Positions 1 to 10,230 of a stretch of DNA of 64,000 nucleotides are shown piece by piece. This DNA comes from Pimelobacter simplex (lineage in GTDB: Bacteria > Actinomycetota > Actinomycetes > Propionibacteriales > Nocardioidaceae). The notes beneath the pieces were generated by a model that was given only the letters and a program-made list of their open reading frames with translations, searched no databases and had not been told where the DNA came from. Position 1 is the first letter of the stretch. Every line of letters starts with the position of its first letter. Where the stretch lies: positions 1 to 64,000 of the forward strand of contig NZ_FOUK01000003.1 in the NCBI RefSeq assembly GCF_900114845.1, given 5' to 3'. Made by a program: the position numbers and the translations under genes.

Positions 1-284
<284 letters not shown>

Positions 285-477
285 ACAACAAACCCCCAAC
301 ACACCCAACAACACACCCCCCGACAGGGTGGGTGGTGGTGTCACGGAACAACACACAGACCCACGGGTCTGCATGTGCTGCGCGTCCACGATGAAGACCA
401 ACCCCGACCAGCGTCGGGCCACCCCACGAGAACACTCCCGTGACGGTGACCTGAGGCGCGTACAGGGGTTCATAGAG
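285..477 (+). other. 23S-5S internal transcribed spacer
   Basis: This is a spacer of about 190 nt between the 23S and 5S genes. It begins A/C-rich (ACAACAAACCCCCAACAC) and holds short hairpins, for example CAGACCC-AC-GGGTCTG at 356-371 and CGAC-CAGC-GTCG near 403-414. These are probably processing signals of the rRNA precursor. No tRNA gene or protein gene is supported here. Confidence 0.7.
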
Positions 478-594
478 TTACGGCGGCCATAGCGGCAGGG
501 AAACACCCGGTCCCATCCCGAACCCGGAAGTTAAGCCTGCCAGCGCCGATGGTACTGCAACCGAGAGGCTGTGGGAGAGTAGGACGCCGCCGGA
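478..594 (+). rRNA. rrf: 5S ribosomal RNA
   Basis: This 117-nt stretch starts TTACGGCGGCCATAGCGGC and ends GGGAGAGTAGGACGCCGCCG. It contains the conserved 5S segments CCCGGTCCCATCCCGAACCC and GGAAGTTAAGCC. The ends pair as the terminal helix (ACGGCGGC with GCCGCCGG). Position behind 23S is the normal rRNA operon order. End points are accurate to a few bases. Confidence 0.95.
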
Positions 595-604
595 CATACA
601 TTGG

Positions 605-645
605 CTCAGGGCCAGCACTCACGTGCTGGCCCTGAGTGCTTTTTC
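605..645 (+). terminator. Intrinsic terminator of the rRNA operon
   Basis: A perfect 14-bp stem (CTCAGGGCCAGCAC at 605-618 with GTGCTGGCCCTGAG at 623-636, loop TCAC) is followed by TGCTTTTT. It lies directly behind the 5S gene, which fits rho-independent termination of the rRNA operon. Confidence 0.92.
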
Positions 646-904
646 GGTGCTTTTCGCCCGTTCCTCGGCGGGCTGGACGTGTGTTCCCGACCGGCTGGAC
701 GTGCGTCCCCGTCTGGCCGGACGTTTGCCGGTGGTCCCTTCTGTCGCACGACTGTCCGGGAATCGTCCCCAGGTGCGGTCCTGGGCGGTGTTGTCCCCAG
801 GGCGGAAGGGCGGTTCTTCGCGCGGCGGCGTGGGGCGACGAGCATGGTCCCGAGGACGAGCCAGGGTGGCTCGTCACCGATGCTCTCGGGAAGCAGGTGG
901 CGAC
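646..904. other. Intergenic region upstream of the ssb-like gene, with a 22-nt tandem repeat
   Basis: No convincing gene is seen between the rRNA terminator and the SSB-like gene. Three imperfect copies of a 22-nt unit start at 671, 693 and 715 (GGCTGGACGTG, GGCTGGACGTG, GGCCGGACGTT). The GTCCCCAG motif occurs twice further down, near 767 and 794. The downstream gene's promoter must lie here but no clear -10 box is visible. Open reading frames crossing the region look like composition artefacts. Confidence 0.5.
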
Positions 905-1273
905 ATGTCGGTCGACGTCGCGTCAGAAGAGGCCAGCAACAACAACGTCGCGCTCAGCGGCCGGGTCGCGGGGGAGCCCGCGGAACGTGAGCTGGCGAGC
1001 GGGGACCGGCTGTGCAGCTGTCGGCTGATCGTGCCGCGAGCCGATGTGCGGGTGCTGGCCTCCGGACGGCGCGGGGCGTCAGTCGACGTCATCGACCTGG
1101 TGGCGTGGACGCCCAAGGTGCGCCGGTCGATGCGGGGCTGGCGGGCCGGCGACCAGGTGCGGGTCGAGGGGGAGCTGCGTCGGCGCTTCTTCAAGGCCGG
1201 CGAGCGCACGGCCTCGCGGGTGGAGGTCGAGGTCAGCTCGGCGCGACGGACGCGTCGCGGAGCGAGCGGATGA
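905..1273 (+). CDS. Single-stranded DNA-binding (OB-fold) protein, SSB-like paralogue
   Basis: This is a 122-residue protein. The opening (NVALSGRVAG), the central strand VDVIDLVAWTPKVRRSM and the segment GDQVRVEGELRRRFF follow the SSB family pattern, in which strand-turn-strand elements build an OB fold that wraps single-stranded DNA. It stops right after the OB domain and lacks the Gly/Pro-rich tail and acidic tip (DDDIPF type) through which housekeeping SSB recruits partners, so it is probably an accessory SSB. The ATG at 905 is chosen because similarity begins there and a purine-rich stretch (GAAGCAGGTGG) precedes it. The 3' end overlaps the convergent DUF1015 gene by 41 bp. Confidence 0.72.
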   Translation: MSVDVASEEASNNNVALSGRVAGEPAERELASGDRLCSCRLIVPRADVRVLASGRRGASVDVIDLVAWTPKVRRSMRGWRAGDQVRVEGELRRRFFKAGERTASRVEVEVSSARRTRRGASG

Positions 1274-2390
1274 GCACGCCGAGGCTCGGCTTGGGCTGGA
1301 ACGAGGTGGCCTTCTCCGGGAGCAGCCGGTCGGCGGCGGCCACGCGGAGCACCAGCTCGACCGACGGCGCCGGCATGAGCACCGAGATGGCCTCGGGACG
1401 CGCGCCGCCGAGCGCGTCGTCGACCGTGTGGTGGTAGGCGATCGACGTCGGGCCGTGGGGGAGCGCGGGCAGGATGCGGCGGTGCAGCGCCTCGACCGCG
1501 GCCTCGTCCGGGCCGATCCCGAGCGTGATCACCGCCCACCGCTCACCGTCGGTGGCTGCCAGCCGCTGGGCCGAGAGCGCAGCGACGGCGTCGGCCTGGG
1601 TGTGCAGCCGGTAGTCGAGCCCGAGCGACTCGGCGGCATCCCGGAGGTCGTCGAGCGAGGTGCCGCTCAGGGTGCGGTGGATCGGCCCGAGGAACAACGG
1701 GGTCGCCTCCTGGTCGACGAGCATGGCGAGCCCGAGGTCAGTCGGCGGCCGCGTCCCCTGGGCAGGTGTCCCGGCCAGACGCCGCTGCAGGCGGAGGTAG
1801 GCGGCGTAGCGGTGGTGCCCGTCGGCGATGAGCGCCTGGCTGTCCGCAAGCTGCTCGGCGATCGTGGCCAGGCTGGCGGCGTCCCGGATGGCCCAGATCC
1901 GGTGCTCCTGGCCACCACGGTCGCTGAAGGCGTGGGCGGGTTCGCCGGCGGCGACCTTGTCGTGGAGGTCGCGCAGCGGCGCGGTCCCCTGGTGGACGAG
2001 GAGGATCGGCGCGGGATTGAGCTGCATCTCCTCCATCCGGTCGGCGAGGTCGTCGGCCTGGGCGGGGTGGATGCCCTCGTGCGGCAGGATGGCCCGGTCC
2101 TCGGCCCGTGCGGCGCGGCGCGAGACGTCGAGAGCGCCGACGAGGCCGCGCACGGTCATCCCGGCCGAGCTGTACTCGTGGAGGTAGAGCGCCGGCTCCT
2201 GGTCCGCACGGACGAAGCCTCGTGCCTGCCAGCGCAGGAGGCGCGCCGAGACGTCCTTGTACGGCCGTGCGAAGGCGCGTCCGGTGCTCGGGTTGCCGAC
2301 CCGGTTGGGCGTGAGCATGAGCGCCGCGAACGGCTCGAGGCGCAGCGGACCCGCGACGTACGGCGGCGTCACGAGGGTCGTTGCGTCCAT
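1233..2390 (-). CDS. DUF1015 family protein
   Basis: This 385-residue protein matches the DUF1015 family across its length. Marks include the start PLRLEPFAALMLTPNRVG, the segment PALYLHEYSSAGMTVRGL, the HHRYAAYL motif (IADGHHRYAAYLRL near residue 190) and a C-terminal LLPEKATSFQPKPSLGV block. Some members of this family and the related SerK/SbnI proteins bind or phosphorylate free serine; the role of this one is unknown. A TACGAT -10 box six bases before the ATG suggests a leaderless transcript. It is divergent from the HAD phosphatase gene and convergent, with a 41-bp overlap, with the SSB-like gene. Confidence 0.8.
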   Translation of the reverse strand: MDATTLVTPPYVAGPLRLEPFAALMLTPNRVGNPSTGRAFARPYKDVSARLLRWQARGFVRADQEPALYLHEYSSAGMTVRGLVGALDVSRRAARAEDRAILPHEGIHPAQADDLADRMEEMQLNPAPILLVHQGTAPLRDLHDKVAAGEPAHAFSDRGGQEHRIWAIRDAASLATIAEQLADSQALIADGHHRYAAYLRLQRRLAGTPAQGTRPPTDLGLAMLVDQEATPLFLGPIHRTLSGTSLDDLRDAAESLGLDYRLHTQADAVAALSAQRLAATDGERWAVITLGIGPDEAAVEALHRRILPALPHGPTSIAYHHTVDDALGGARPEAISVLMPAPSVELVLRVAAADRLLPEKATSFQPKPSLGVLIRSLRDASVAPS

Positions 2391-2396
2391 CAGGGC

Positions 2397-2402
2397 ATCG
2401 TA
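2397..2402 (-). promoter_or_regulatory. -10 box (TACGAT) of the DUF1015 gene, leaderless
   Basis: Read on the minus strand, TACGAT is followed by exactly six bases (GCCCTG) and then the ATG at 2390. The transcript would therefore start at or next to the start codon. Confidence 0.6.
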
Positions 2403-2440
2403 CGGAGCCCGTGGGCGGGGCGGCTGGCAAGGTGGTGCTC

Positions 2441-3502
2441 GTGTTGCTCACATCCAGCCAGCCGCTCGCCCACGTCTACGACCTGGCGATGCTCGACCTC
2501 GACGGCGTGGTCTACGTCGGCCCGGACGCGGTCCAGGGTGCCGCGGAGCACGTGGGCCGGGCGCGCGACGCGGGGATGCGGGTCGCCTTCATCACCAACA
2601 ACGCCTCCCGCCCGCCGGACGCCGTCGCCGAGCACCTCACCGCGCTCGGCGTGAAGGCCGCCCCAGACGACGTCGTGACCAGCGCCCAGGCGGCCGCACG
2701 CGTCCTCCGGGACCGGTTCGGCGCCGGCGCCCGGATCCTCTGCCTGGGCGCCGACGGTCTCCGGGCGGCACTCGATGAGGCCGGCCTGGTGCCGCTGGGC
2801 GTCGCCGGCGGCGAGGCCGGCGAGGACGGCGGCGCTGGTGACGACGGGGCGGACGCGGTGGCGAGCGGGTACGGCCCCGACCTGCGCTGGGGTGACCTGA
2901 TGCGGGTGGCGGTCCGGATCCGGGACGGTCTGCCCTGGGTGGCGAGCAACACCGACCACACCATCCCGACCCCGTACGGCGTCGCGCCGGGCCACGGCGT
3001 CCTCGTGGACATGCTCAGCCGCTTCACCGGGGTCACACCCGAGGTCGCCGGCAAGCCGTCCCGGCCCCTGCTCGACGAGACGATCCGCCGGGTCGGCGGG
3101 AGCCGTCCCCTCATGGTGGGCGACCGGCTCGACACCGACATCGAGGGTGCCCGGAACGCGGGGATCGACTCGCTCCTGGTCCTGACCGGCGTGACCGGGC
3201 TGGCCGAGCTGGTCGCGGCCGGGCCGGCGCTGCGCCCGACCTACCTGTCCCCGGACCTCGCCGGCCTGACCACCGCCCACCCCGCACCGGCGGGCGACGG
3301 GGAGCGCTGGGTCCTGGGCGGCTGGGCGGGCTCGGTCCGCGACGGCCGCCTGCAGATCGAGCCCACCGAGCCCACCGAGCCGGACGAGGCGGACTGGTGG
3401 CGGGTGGCCGCGGCGACCGCCTGGCACCACCTCGACACGACGGGCGCGGTGGTGGACATCGCCGGGCTCCGGGTCCCCGGGCGGGAGCGGCCGGCGCGGT
3501 AG
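2441..3502 (+). CDS. HAD-superfamily phosphatase, subclass IIA (NagD/PLP-phosphatase type)
   Basis: A HAD-IIA hydrolase of about 353 residues. Motif I is LAMLDLDGVVYVGP near residues 13-25 (nucleophile Asp and acid Asp in DLDG), motif II is AFITNNASRPPDAV, and the C-terminal metal-binding motif is MVGDRLDTDIEGARNAG. A large C2-type cap lies between. Relatives dephosphorylate small metabolites such as pyridoxal phosphate, 2-phosphoglycolate or nucleotides; the substrate here cannot be read. Its position just before tlyA and nadK matches Rv1692 in Mycobacterium. The start is uncertain: GTG 2441 is preferred because AAGGTGG lies 6 nt upstream and homology starts there. It is divergent from the DUF1015 gene. 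Confidence 0.85.
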   Translation: MLLTSSQPLAHVYDLAMLDLDGVVYVGPDAVQGAAEHVGRARDAGMRVAFITNNASRPPDAVAEHLTALGVKAAPDDVVTSAQAAARVLRDRFGAGARILCLGADGLRAALDEAGLVPLGVAGGEAGEDGGAGDDGADAVASGYGPDLRWGDLMRVAVRIRDGLPWVASNTDHTIPTPYGVAPGHGVLVDMLSRFTGVTPEVAGKPSRPLLDETIRRVGGSRPLMVGDRLDTDIEGARNAGIDSLLVLTGVTGLAELVAAGPALRPTYLSPDLAGLTTAHPAPAGDGERWVLGGWAGSVRDGRLQIEPTEPTEPDEADWWRVAAATAWHHLDTTGAVVDIAGLRVPGRERPAR

Positions 3503-3505
3503 CCT
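3500..3505 (+). promoter_or_regulatory. -10 box (TAGCCT) before the small protein/tlyA genes, leaderless
   Basis: TAGCCT overlaps the TAG stop codon of the HAD phosphatase gene and is followed by six bases (CGCAGC) and then ATG 3512. An internal promoter of the cluster giving a leaderless mRNA is likely. Confidence 0.55.
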
Positions 3506-3511
3506 CGCAGC

Positions 3512-3724
3512 ATGACCGAGGTACCTGTTCCGGCGCCCACGCCGACCGGCATCGACGCTGTCGACCGTGTGCTCGACCTCGTCGCCGGCCTCGACCGGCG
3601 CCCGCTCGAGGAGCACGCGGGAGTCCTCGAGGAGGCGCACGCCGAGCTCCGGCGCACCCTCGACCACCCGCCGGCCCCGGCCCCGGCCCCGGCATCGGGT
3701 CCGACGCCGGCCGTCACGCCGTAG
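3512..3724 (+). CDS. Small conserved protein of unknown function upstream of tlyA
   Basis: A 70-residue protein with one predicted helical segment (VDRVLDLVAGLDRRPLEEHA, then VLEEAHAELRRTL) flanked by Pro/Ala-rich, probably disordered ends. A short gene of this kind sits between the HAD phosphatase and tlyA in many actinobacteria (Rv1693 in M. tuberculosis), so it is probably real. The -10 box six bases before ATG 3512 supports this start. Its TAG stop overlaps the GTG start of tlyA, so the two are translationally coupled. No function is known; a short helical adaptor is a guess. Confidence 0.7.
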   Translation: MTEVPVPAPTPTGIDAVDRVLDLVAGLDRRPLEEHAGVLEEAHAELRRTLDHPPAPAPAPASGPTPAVTP

Positions 3725-4557
3725 TGCCGCCGCGACGACTCCGGCTCGACGCGGAGCTGGTCCGCCGCGGGCTGGCGCCGTCCCGGGAGCGGGCGGCGCA
3801 GCTGATCGCCGACGGGCGGGTGAAGGTGGGGGGCGCGGTGGCCTCCAAGGCGGCCACGGGGGTGACGACCGACGTGGCGATCGTGGTGCGCGAGGGCGAG
3901 CACGGTCCGGACTACGTCTCGCGCGGGGCGCACAAGCTGGTGGGGGCGCTGGCGGCGTTCGCGCCGCTCGGGCTGGCGGTCCAGGGGCGGCGCTGCCTCG
4001 ATGCGGGGGCGTCGACGGGCGGGTTCACCGACGTCCTGCTGCGGGCGGGGGCGGACGAGGTGGTGGCGGTCGACGTCGGGTACGGGCAGCTGCACTGGTC
4101 GCTGCAGCAGCACGAGCGGGTGACGGTCCACGACCGGACGAACGTCCGGACCCTGACGACCGACGACATCGGGGGACCGGTGGACGTGGTGGTGGGCGAC
4201 CTGTCGTTCATCTCGCTGCGCCTGGTCCTCGACGCGCTCCTCGGCGTCACGAAGGACGACGGCGACCTGGCGCTCATGGTCAAGCCGCAGTTCGAGGTGG
4301 GCAAGGACCGGCTCGGGAAGGGCGGGGTGGTCCGCGATCCCGAGCTGTGGGTCGAGACGGTGCTGGGCGTGGCGCACGCGGCGGCCGAGCGCGGGTGGGG
4401 TGCGCGGGCGGTGACGGTGAGCCCGCTGCCGGGGCCGTCGGGCAACGTGGAGTTCTTCCTCTGGCTGCGGAAGGGGCCGCCGGCCCTGGACGACGAGTCC
4501 ATGGCGGAGGTCGTCCGGCGCGGAACGTCGGGGGTGGATGAGAGGGTGAGTCCATGA
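3724..4557 (+). CDS. tlyA: 16S/23S rRNA (cytidine-2'-O)-methyltransferase TlyA
   Basis: A 277-residue TlyA. An N-terminal S4 RNA-binding domain (residues about 5-60, RLRLDAELVRRGLAPSRERA) is joined to a Rossmann methyltransferase with the SAM loop LDAGASTGGFTD at 92-103. The catalytic tetrad expected from M. tuberculosis TlyA is present as Lys71, Asp159, Lys187 and Glu243. TlyA 2'-O-methylates C1409 of 16S and C1920 of 23S rRNA, and its loss gives capreomycin resistance. The start GTG at 3724 overlaps the upstream TAG (TAGTG), and the 3' end overlaps nadK by 4 bp (ATGA), so translation is coupled along this operon. Confidence 0.95.
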   Translation: MPPRRLRLDAELVRRGLAPSRERAAQLIADGRVKVGGAVASKAATGVTTDVAIVVREGEHGPDYVSRGAHKLVGALAAFAPLGLAVQGRRCLDAGASTGGFTDVLLRAGADEVVAVDVGYGQLHWSLQQHERVTVHDRTNVRTLTTDDIGGPVDVVVGDLSFISLRLVLDALLGVTKDDGDLALMVKPQFEVGKDRLGKGGVVRDPELWVETVLGVAHAAAERGWGARAVTVSPLPGPSGNVEFFLWLRKGPPALDDESMAEVVRRGTSGVDERVSP

Positions 4558-5537
4558 CGACCCCAGGGACGAGCGCGACGCCGGCGACCACGCCTCGGCG
4601 GGTGCTCGTCCTCGCCCACACCGGCCGGTCCGAGGCGCGGGACGTGGCCCGGTCGTTCGTCAAGGAGCTGACCGGGCACGGCATCGTGGTCCGGCTGCTG
4701 CGGCACGAGGCCGACGACCTCGAGCTGGAGCCTGAGGACTACGTGCCGCGGGTCGAGCTGACCGACTCCGAGAGCGACGCGAGCCACGGCTGCGAGCTGA
4801 CGGTGGTGATCGGTGGCGACGGCAGCATCCTGCGCGCGGCCGAGGTGACCCACGAGCGCTCGACGCCGGTGCTGGGGGTCAACCTCGGGCACGTCGGGTT
4901 CCTCGCCGAGGCCGAGCACGAGGACGTCGCGGCGACGATCGACGCGATCGTCCAGCAGCGCTACACGACCGAGGACCGGCTGACCCTCGACGTCCGGGCG
5001 TTCGTCGACGGCGAGCTGGTCTACGCGACGTTCGCGGTCAACGAGGCGAGCGTCGAGAAGGCGGCCCGCGAGCGGATGCTCGAGGTGGTGGTCGAGGTCG
5101 ACAGCCGGCCGCTGTCCCGGTGGGGCTGCGACGGAGTGGTGTGCGCGACGCCGACGGGGTCGACCGCCTACAACTTCAGCGCCGGGGGCCCCATCGTGTG
5201 GCCGCAGGTCGAGGCGCTGTGCATCGTGCCGCTGAGCGCGCACGCGCTGTTCTCGCGGCCGATGGTGGTGGCGCCGTCGTCGGTGATCGCGATCGAGGTG
5301 CTCCAGGGCAACCAGGGCTCCGGGGTGCTGTGGTGCGACGGACGACGCAGCGTCGACCTGCCGCCCGGCGCTCGCATCGAGGTGAGCCGGGGGCTGCGGC
5401 CGGTCCGCCTGGTGCGGCTGCACCAGGCGCCGTTCACCGACCGCCTGGTCGCCAAGTTCGGCCTCTCGGTCGAGGGCTGGCGCGGGGCGGCCGAGCAACG
5501 ACGACAAGAACGACGAGCCCGAGGGGAGGACGCATGA
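4554..5537 (+). CDS. nadK: NAD kinase
   Basis: This 327-residue ATP/polyphosphate NAD kinase makes NADP from NAD. The diagnostic GGDGS motif is at residues 87-91 (VVIGGDGSILRAAE), followed by GVNLGHVGFLAE and the NAD-binding loop TPTGSTAYNFSAGGPIV. The order tlyA-nadK-recN is conserved in actinobacteria (Rv1694-Rv1696). It overlaps tlyA and recN by 4 bp each (ATGA), typical of coupled translation. The N-terminal 15 residues are a poorly conserved Thr/Pro-rich stretch. Confidence 0.96.
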   Translation: MTTPGTSATPATTPRRVLVLAHTGRSEARDVARSFVKELTGHGIVVRLLRHEADDLELEPEDYVPRVELTDSESDASHGCELTVVIGGDGSILRAAEVTHERSTPVLGVNLGHVGFLAEAEHEDVAATIDAIVQQRYTTEDRLTLDVRAFVDGELVYATFAVNEASVEKAARERMLEVVVEVDSRPLSRWGCDGVVCATPTGSTAYNFSAGGPIVWPQVEALCIVPLSAHALFSRPMVVAPSSVIAIEVLQGNQGSGVLWCDGRRSVDLPPGARIEVSRGLRPVRLVRLHQAPFTDRLVAKFGLSVEGWRGAAEQRRQERRARGEDA

Positions 5538-7282
5538 TCGAGGAGCTGCGGATCAGCTCGCTGGGAGTCATCGACTCCTCCACGCTCGAGCTCGGGCCGG
5601 GCCTGACCGTGATCACCGGTGAGACCGGTGCCGGCAAGACGATGGTGGTCACCGCGCTCGGCCTGCTGCTGGGCGGGCGCGCCGACAGTGGTGCGGTCCG
5701 GGCGGGCGCCAAGCAGGCGCGGGTCGAGGGGCTGGTCGCGACGAAGGCGCTGCCCCGGCTGGTCGCCGCGGTCGAGGAGGCCGGCGGCGAGGCCGACGAC
5801 GACGGCGTGGTGCTGGCGCGCAACGTGAGCGCCGAGGGGCGCTCTCGGGCGTTCGCGGGCGGCGCGTCTGTCCCGATCGCCACGCTGGCCGAGATCGCCG
5901 AGCCGCTGGTGGCGGTGCACGGCCAGTCCGACCAGCACCGGCTGCTCAAGCCGCAGACCCAGCGCCAGGCGCTCGACCGGTTCGGCAAGCTCGACAAGCT
6001 GCTCGCGAAGTACGCCAAGGTCCACGACCAGCTCGTCACCACCGAGCGCGACCTCGCCGAGGTCACCGCGACCGCGCGCGAGCGGGCCCGCGAGGCCGAC
6101 CTGCTCCGGTTCGGCGTCGACGAGGTGGCGGCGGTCGCGCCGCAGCCCGGCGAGGACGCCGAGCTCGCGGCCGAGGAGGCCCGGCTCGGCCACGCCGACA
6201 CGCTGCGCGGTGCTGCCGAGCAGGCGCGCGAGGCGCTGTCGAGCGAGCTCGGCTCACCCGACGCGATGGCCGCGGTCGCCGCGGCCCGGGGGCTGCTCGA
6301 CGGGGTCCGCGACCACGATCCCGCGGTGGCCGAGCTGGCCGACCGGGTGAGCGAGGTCAGCTACCTGCTCTCCGACGTGGCGGCCGACGTGGCGTCGTAC
6401 GCCTCCCGGATCGACACCGACCCGCACCGCCTGGCGGCGGTCTCCGAGCGGCGCGCGGCGCTCGTCGCCCTCACCCGCAAGTACGGCGACACGGTCGACG
6501 AGGTGCTCGCCTGGGCCGAGCAGTCCGCGCTGCGCCTGCTCGACCTCGACTCCACCGACGACCGCATCCGTGAGCTGGCGGCCCGGGCCGCCACGCTCCG
6601 GGCCGAGCTGGCCACGGTGGGTGCCGAGCTCACCGAGGCCCGGGTCAAGGCGGCGAGCAAGCTGGGCACGGCGGTCTCCGACGAGCTGACCCTGCTGGCG
6701 ATGCCGCACGCGGTGGTGACCATCCGGGTCGCGCCGCGCGCGGCCGACGCGCCGGCCGATCCCGCGCACCCGCCGGCCGACCTGCTCCAGGTGGGGGAGC
6801 GCTGGGTCCGGTTCGGGCGCAGCGGCCTCGACGAGGTCGAGTTCCTGCTCGCGGCCAACACCGGCTCCGATCCCCGTCCGCTCCACAAGGGCGCCTCGGG
6901 CGGTGAGCTCTCCCGGGTGATGCTGGCCGTCGAGGTCTGCCTGGCGGGCACCAGCCCGGTGCCGACGTTCGTCTTCGACGAGGTCGACTCGGGGGTCGGC
7001 GGCGCGGCGGCGGTCGAGATCGGGCGCCGGCTGGCGACGCTCGCCGACGACGCCCAGGTGCTCGTGGTCACCCACCTGCCGCAGGTGGCCGCCTTCGCCG
7101 ACCGGCACGTGCTGGTCGAGAAGTCCAGCGACGGCACGGTGACCAGCTCAGGCCTGGTCACGCTCGACGACGCGGCCCGCGAACGGGAGCTCTCCCGGAT
7201 GCTGGCCGGCCTCGCCGAGTCCGACACGGCACTCGCGCACGCACGCGAGCTGCTCGACCTGGCGCGGCGACGTAACGGTTGA
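5534..7282 (+). CDS. recN: DNA repair protein RecN
   Basis: A 582-residue SMC-like ATPase acting in double-strand break repair. Walker A GETGAGKT is at residues 29-36 (after LRISSLGVIDSSTLEL), a central coiled-coil arm follows, and the C-terminal half has the signature KGASGGELSRVMLAVE and the Walker B/D-loop region FVFDEVDSGVGGAAAVE. The start ATG 5534 gives the canonical MIEELRI beginning and overlaps nadK by 4 bp. No SOS box is visible near this gene, so it is probably transcribed with nadK. The genes steA and mctB, which follow recN in Mycobacterium, are missing; pyrG follows after 27 bp. Confidence 0.96.
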   Translation: MIEELRISSLGVIDSSTLELGPGLTVITGETGAGKTMVVTALGLLLGGRADSGAVRAGAKQARVEGLVATKALPRLVAAVEEAGGEADDDGVVLARNVSAEGRSRAFAGGASVPIATLAEIAEPLVAVHGQSDQHRLLKPQTQRQALDRFGKLDKLLAKYAKVHDQLVTTERDLAEVTATARERAREADLLRFGVDEVAAVAPQPGEDAELAAEEARLGHADTLRGAAEQAREALSSELGSPDAMAAVAAARGLLDGVRDHDPAVAELADRVSEVSYLLSDVAADVASYASRIDTDPHRLAAVSERRAALVALTRKYGDTVDEVLAWAEQSALRLLDLDSTDDRIRELAARAATLRAELATVGAELTEARVKAASKLGTAVSDELTLLAMPHAVVTIRVAPRAADAPADPAHPPADLLQVGERWVRFGRSGLDEVEFLLAANTGSDPRPLHKGASGGELSRVMLAVEVCLAGTSPVPTFVFDEVDSGVGGAAAVEIGRRLATLADDAQVLVVTHLPQVAAFADRHVLVEKSSDGTVTSSGLVTLDDAARERELSRMLAGLAESDTALAHARELLDLARRRNG

Positions 7283-9025
<1,743 letters not shown>

Positions 9026-9035
9026 CGGGCCGGCC

Positions 9036-9632
9036 GTGACCGACCTGAGGGACACCCCCGAGGTCTGGCCGGTGGACTCGCGCACCGACCTGCACCGCGA
9101 CGGCTGGGTGCTCGCCCTGCGCTCGGACCAGGTACGACGTCCCGGCGCCGACGACGAGGGCGACTTCCGGCGGCTCGTGGTCGAGCACCCGGGCGCGGCG
9201 GTGATCCTGGCGATCGACGCCGACGACCGGGTGCTGTGCCTGCGCCAGTACCGACACCCCGCGCAGCACCGGCTGGTCGAGCTGCCCGCCGGGGTGTGCG
9301 ACCACCCGGGGGAGGACCCCGAGGAGGTCGCCCGCCGCGAGCTGCGCGAGGAGGCGGCGCTCGCGGCCGAGCGGTGGACCCACCTGCTCTCGACGTGGAG
9401 CTCGCCGGGCTACTCGGCCGAGCGGATCCACTACTACCTGGCCGAGGAGCTGAGCGAGGCCGACCGCGGCGACTTCGAGCTGCGCCACGAGGAGGCCGAC
9501 CTCGAGGTCCTCTGGGTGCCGTTCGCCGAGCTGGTCGACGCGATCCTCGCCGGCGACGTCGCCGACGGGCCCGTCGTCCAGGCGGTGCTCGCGCTGCAGG
9601 TGCGTCGCGATCGCGAGGCGCGGCATGGTTGA
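9036..9632 (+). CDS. Nudix hydrolase, ADP-ribose pyrophosphatase type
   Basis: A 198-residue Nudix protein with strand RVLCLRQYRHPAQHRLVELPAG, then the Nudix helix GEDPEEVARRELREEAAL (about residues 91-108). The catalytic REUxEE core is intact. The loop between the first Gly and the first Glu is one residue longer than the strict GX5E pattern, and the late Gly is Ala; both variants fit ADP-ribose pyrophosphatases better than MutT. The SSPGYSAERIHYYLAEEL segment also fits that subgroup. It probably cleaves ADP-ribose or related nucleoside diphosphate sugars. It corresponds by position to Rv1700. GTG start 10 bp after pyrG; overlaps the Lrp gene by 8 bp. Confidence 0.88.
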   Translation: MTDLRDTPEVWPVDSRTDLHRDGWVLALRSDQVRRPGADDEGDFRRLVVEHPGAAVILAIDADDRVLCLRQYRHPAQHRLVELPAGVCDHPGEDPEEVARRELREEAALAAERWTHLLSTWSSPGYSAERIHYYLAEELSEADRGDFELRHEEADLEVLWVPFAELVDAILAGDVADGPVVQAVLALQVRRDREARHG

Positions 9633-10113
9633 GCTCGACCCGATCGACGCCGCCATCGTCCGCGAGCTCCGCGACGACGCCCGGCTGGCCAACAACGTGC
9701 TGGCGGCCCGGGTCGGCATCGCGCCCTCGACCTGCCACGGCCGGGTGCGGGCCCTCTTCGAGCGCGGGGTGATCCGCGGCGCGCACGCCGAGATCGACCA
9801 GGCGAGCATCGGCCGTCCGCTCCAGGCGATGATCTCGGTCCGGCTGCGGCCCCACGCGCGCGGCGAGCTGAGCGCCTTCGCGCACGCGATGTCGACGCTG
9901 CCCGAGGTGCTCAACGTCTACTTCCTGGCAGGCGCCGACGACTTCCTCATCCACGTCGCGACCGCCGGCTCCGAGGAGCTGCGCGAGTTCGTCCTCCACC
10001 ACCTCAGCGGGACCAAGGACGTCGCGATGACCGAGACCAGCCTGATCTTCGAGCACCTGCGCGGCAACCAGGTCGCCGCACAGGCTTCGGCGCAGCGCCC
10101 GGCGCAGGCCTGA
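9625..10113 (+). CDS. Lrp/AsnC family transcriptional regulator
   Basis: This 162-residue protein has an N-terminal winged helix (LDPIDAAIVRELRDDARLANN, then VLAARVGIAPSTCHGRVRAL) and a C-terminal RAM/AsnC effector domain with VYFLAGADDFLIHV. Lrp-type regulators sense amino acids, form octamers and wrap promoter DNA. Its gene sits 136 bp before ald on the same strand, so it is a good candidate for the alanine-responsive AldR-type regulator of ald. Two palindromes in the intervening DNA are candidate binding sites. It overlaps the Nudix gene by 8 bp, so it may share that transcript. Confidence 0.9.
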   Translation: MVELDPIDAAIVRELRDDARLANNVLAARVGIAPSTCHGRVRALFERGVIRGAHAEIDQASIGRPLQAMISVRLRPHARGELSAFAHAMSTLPEVLNVYFLAGADDFLIHVATAGSEELREFVLHHLSGTKDVAMTETSLIFEHLRGNQVAAQASAQRPAQA

Positions 10114-10148
10114 TCACCGACGATCCGATCCGGGTTTCCGCGCGCCGC

Positions 10149-10160
10149 GCGAATTTTCGC
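10149..10160. promoter_or_regulatory. AT-centred palindrome upstream of ald (candidate Lrp site)
   Basis: GCGAA-TT-TTCGC is a perfect 5-bp-arm palindrome in one of the few AT-rich patches of this region, about 90 bp before ald. It is a plausible site for the Lrp/AsnC regulator encoded just upstream. Confidence 0.4.
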
Positions 10161-10211
10161 TGGCGTGTCTAGCGGTGGCGCCGACTGATCTTCATGATTT
10201 CTCTCCACAGG

Positions 10212-10230
10212 GGAATCCGCCACGGATTCC
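10212..10230. promoter_or_regulatory. Inverted repeat in the ald leader
   Basis: GGAATCCG-CCA-CGGATTCC has perfect 8-bp arms and a 3-nt centre. It ends 7 nt before the ald Shine-Dalgarno sequence (10237-10243). It could be an operator half-site pair or an mRNA hairpin close to the ribosome-binding site. Confidence 0.45.
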
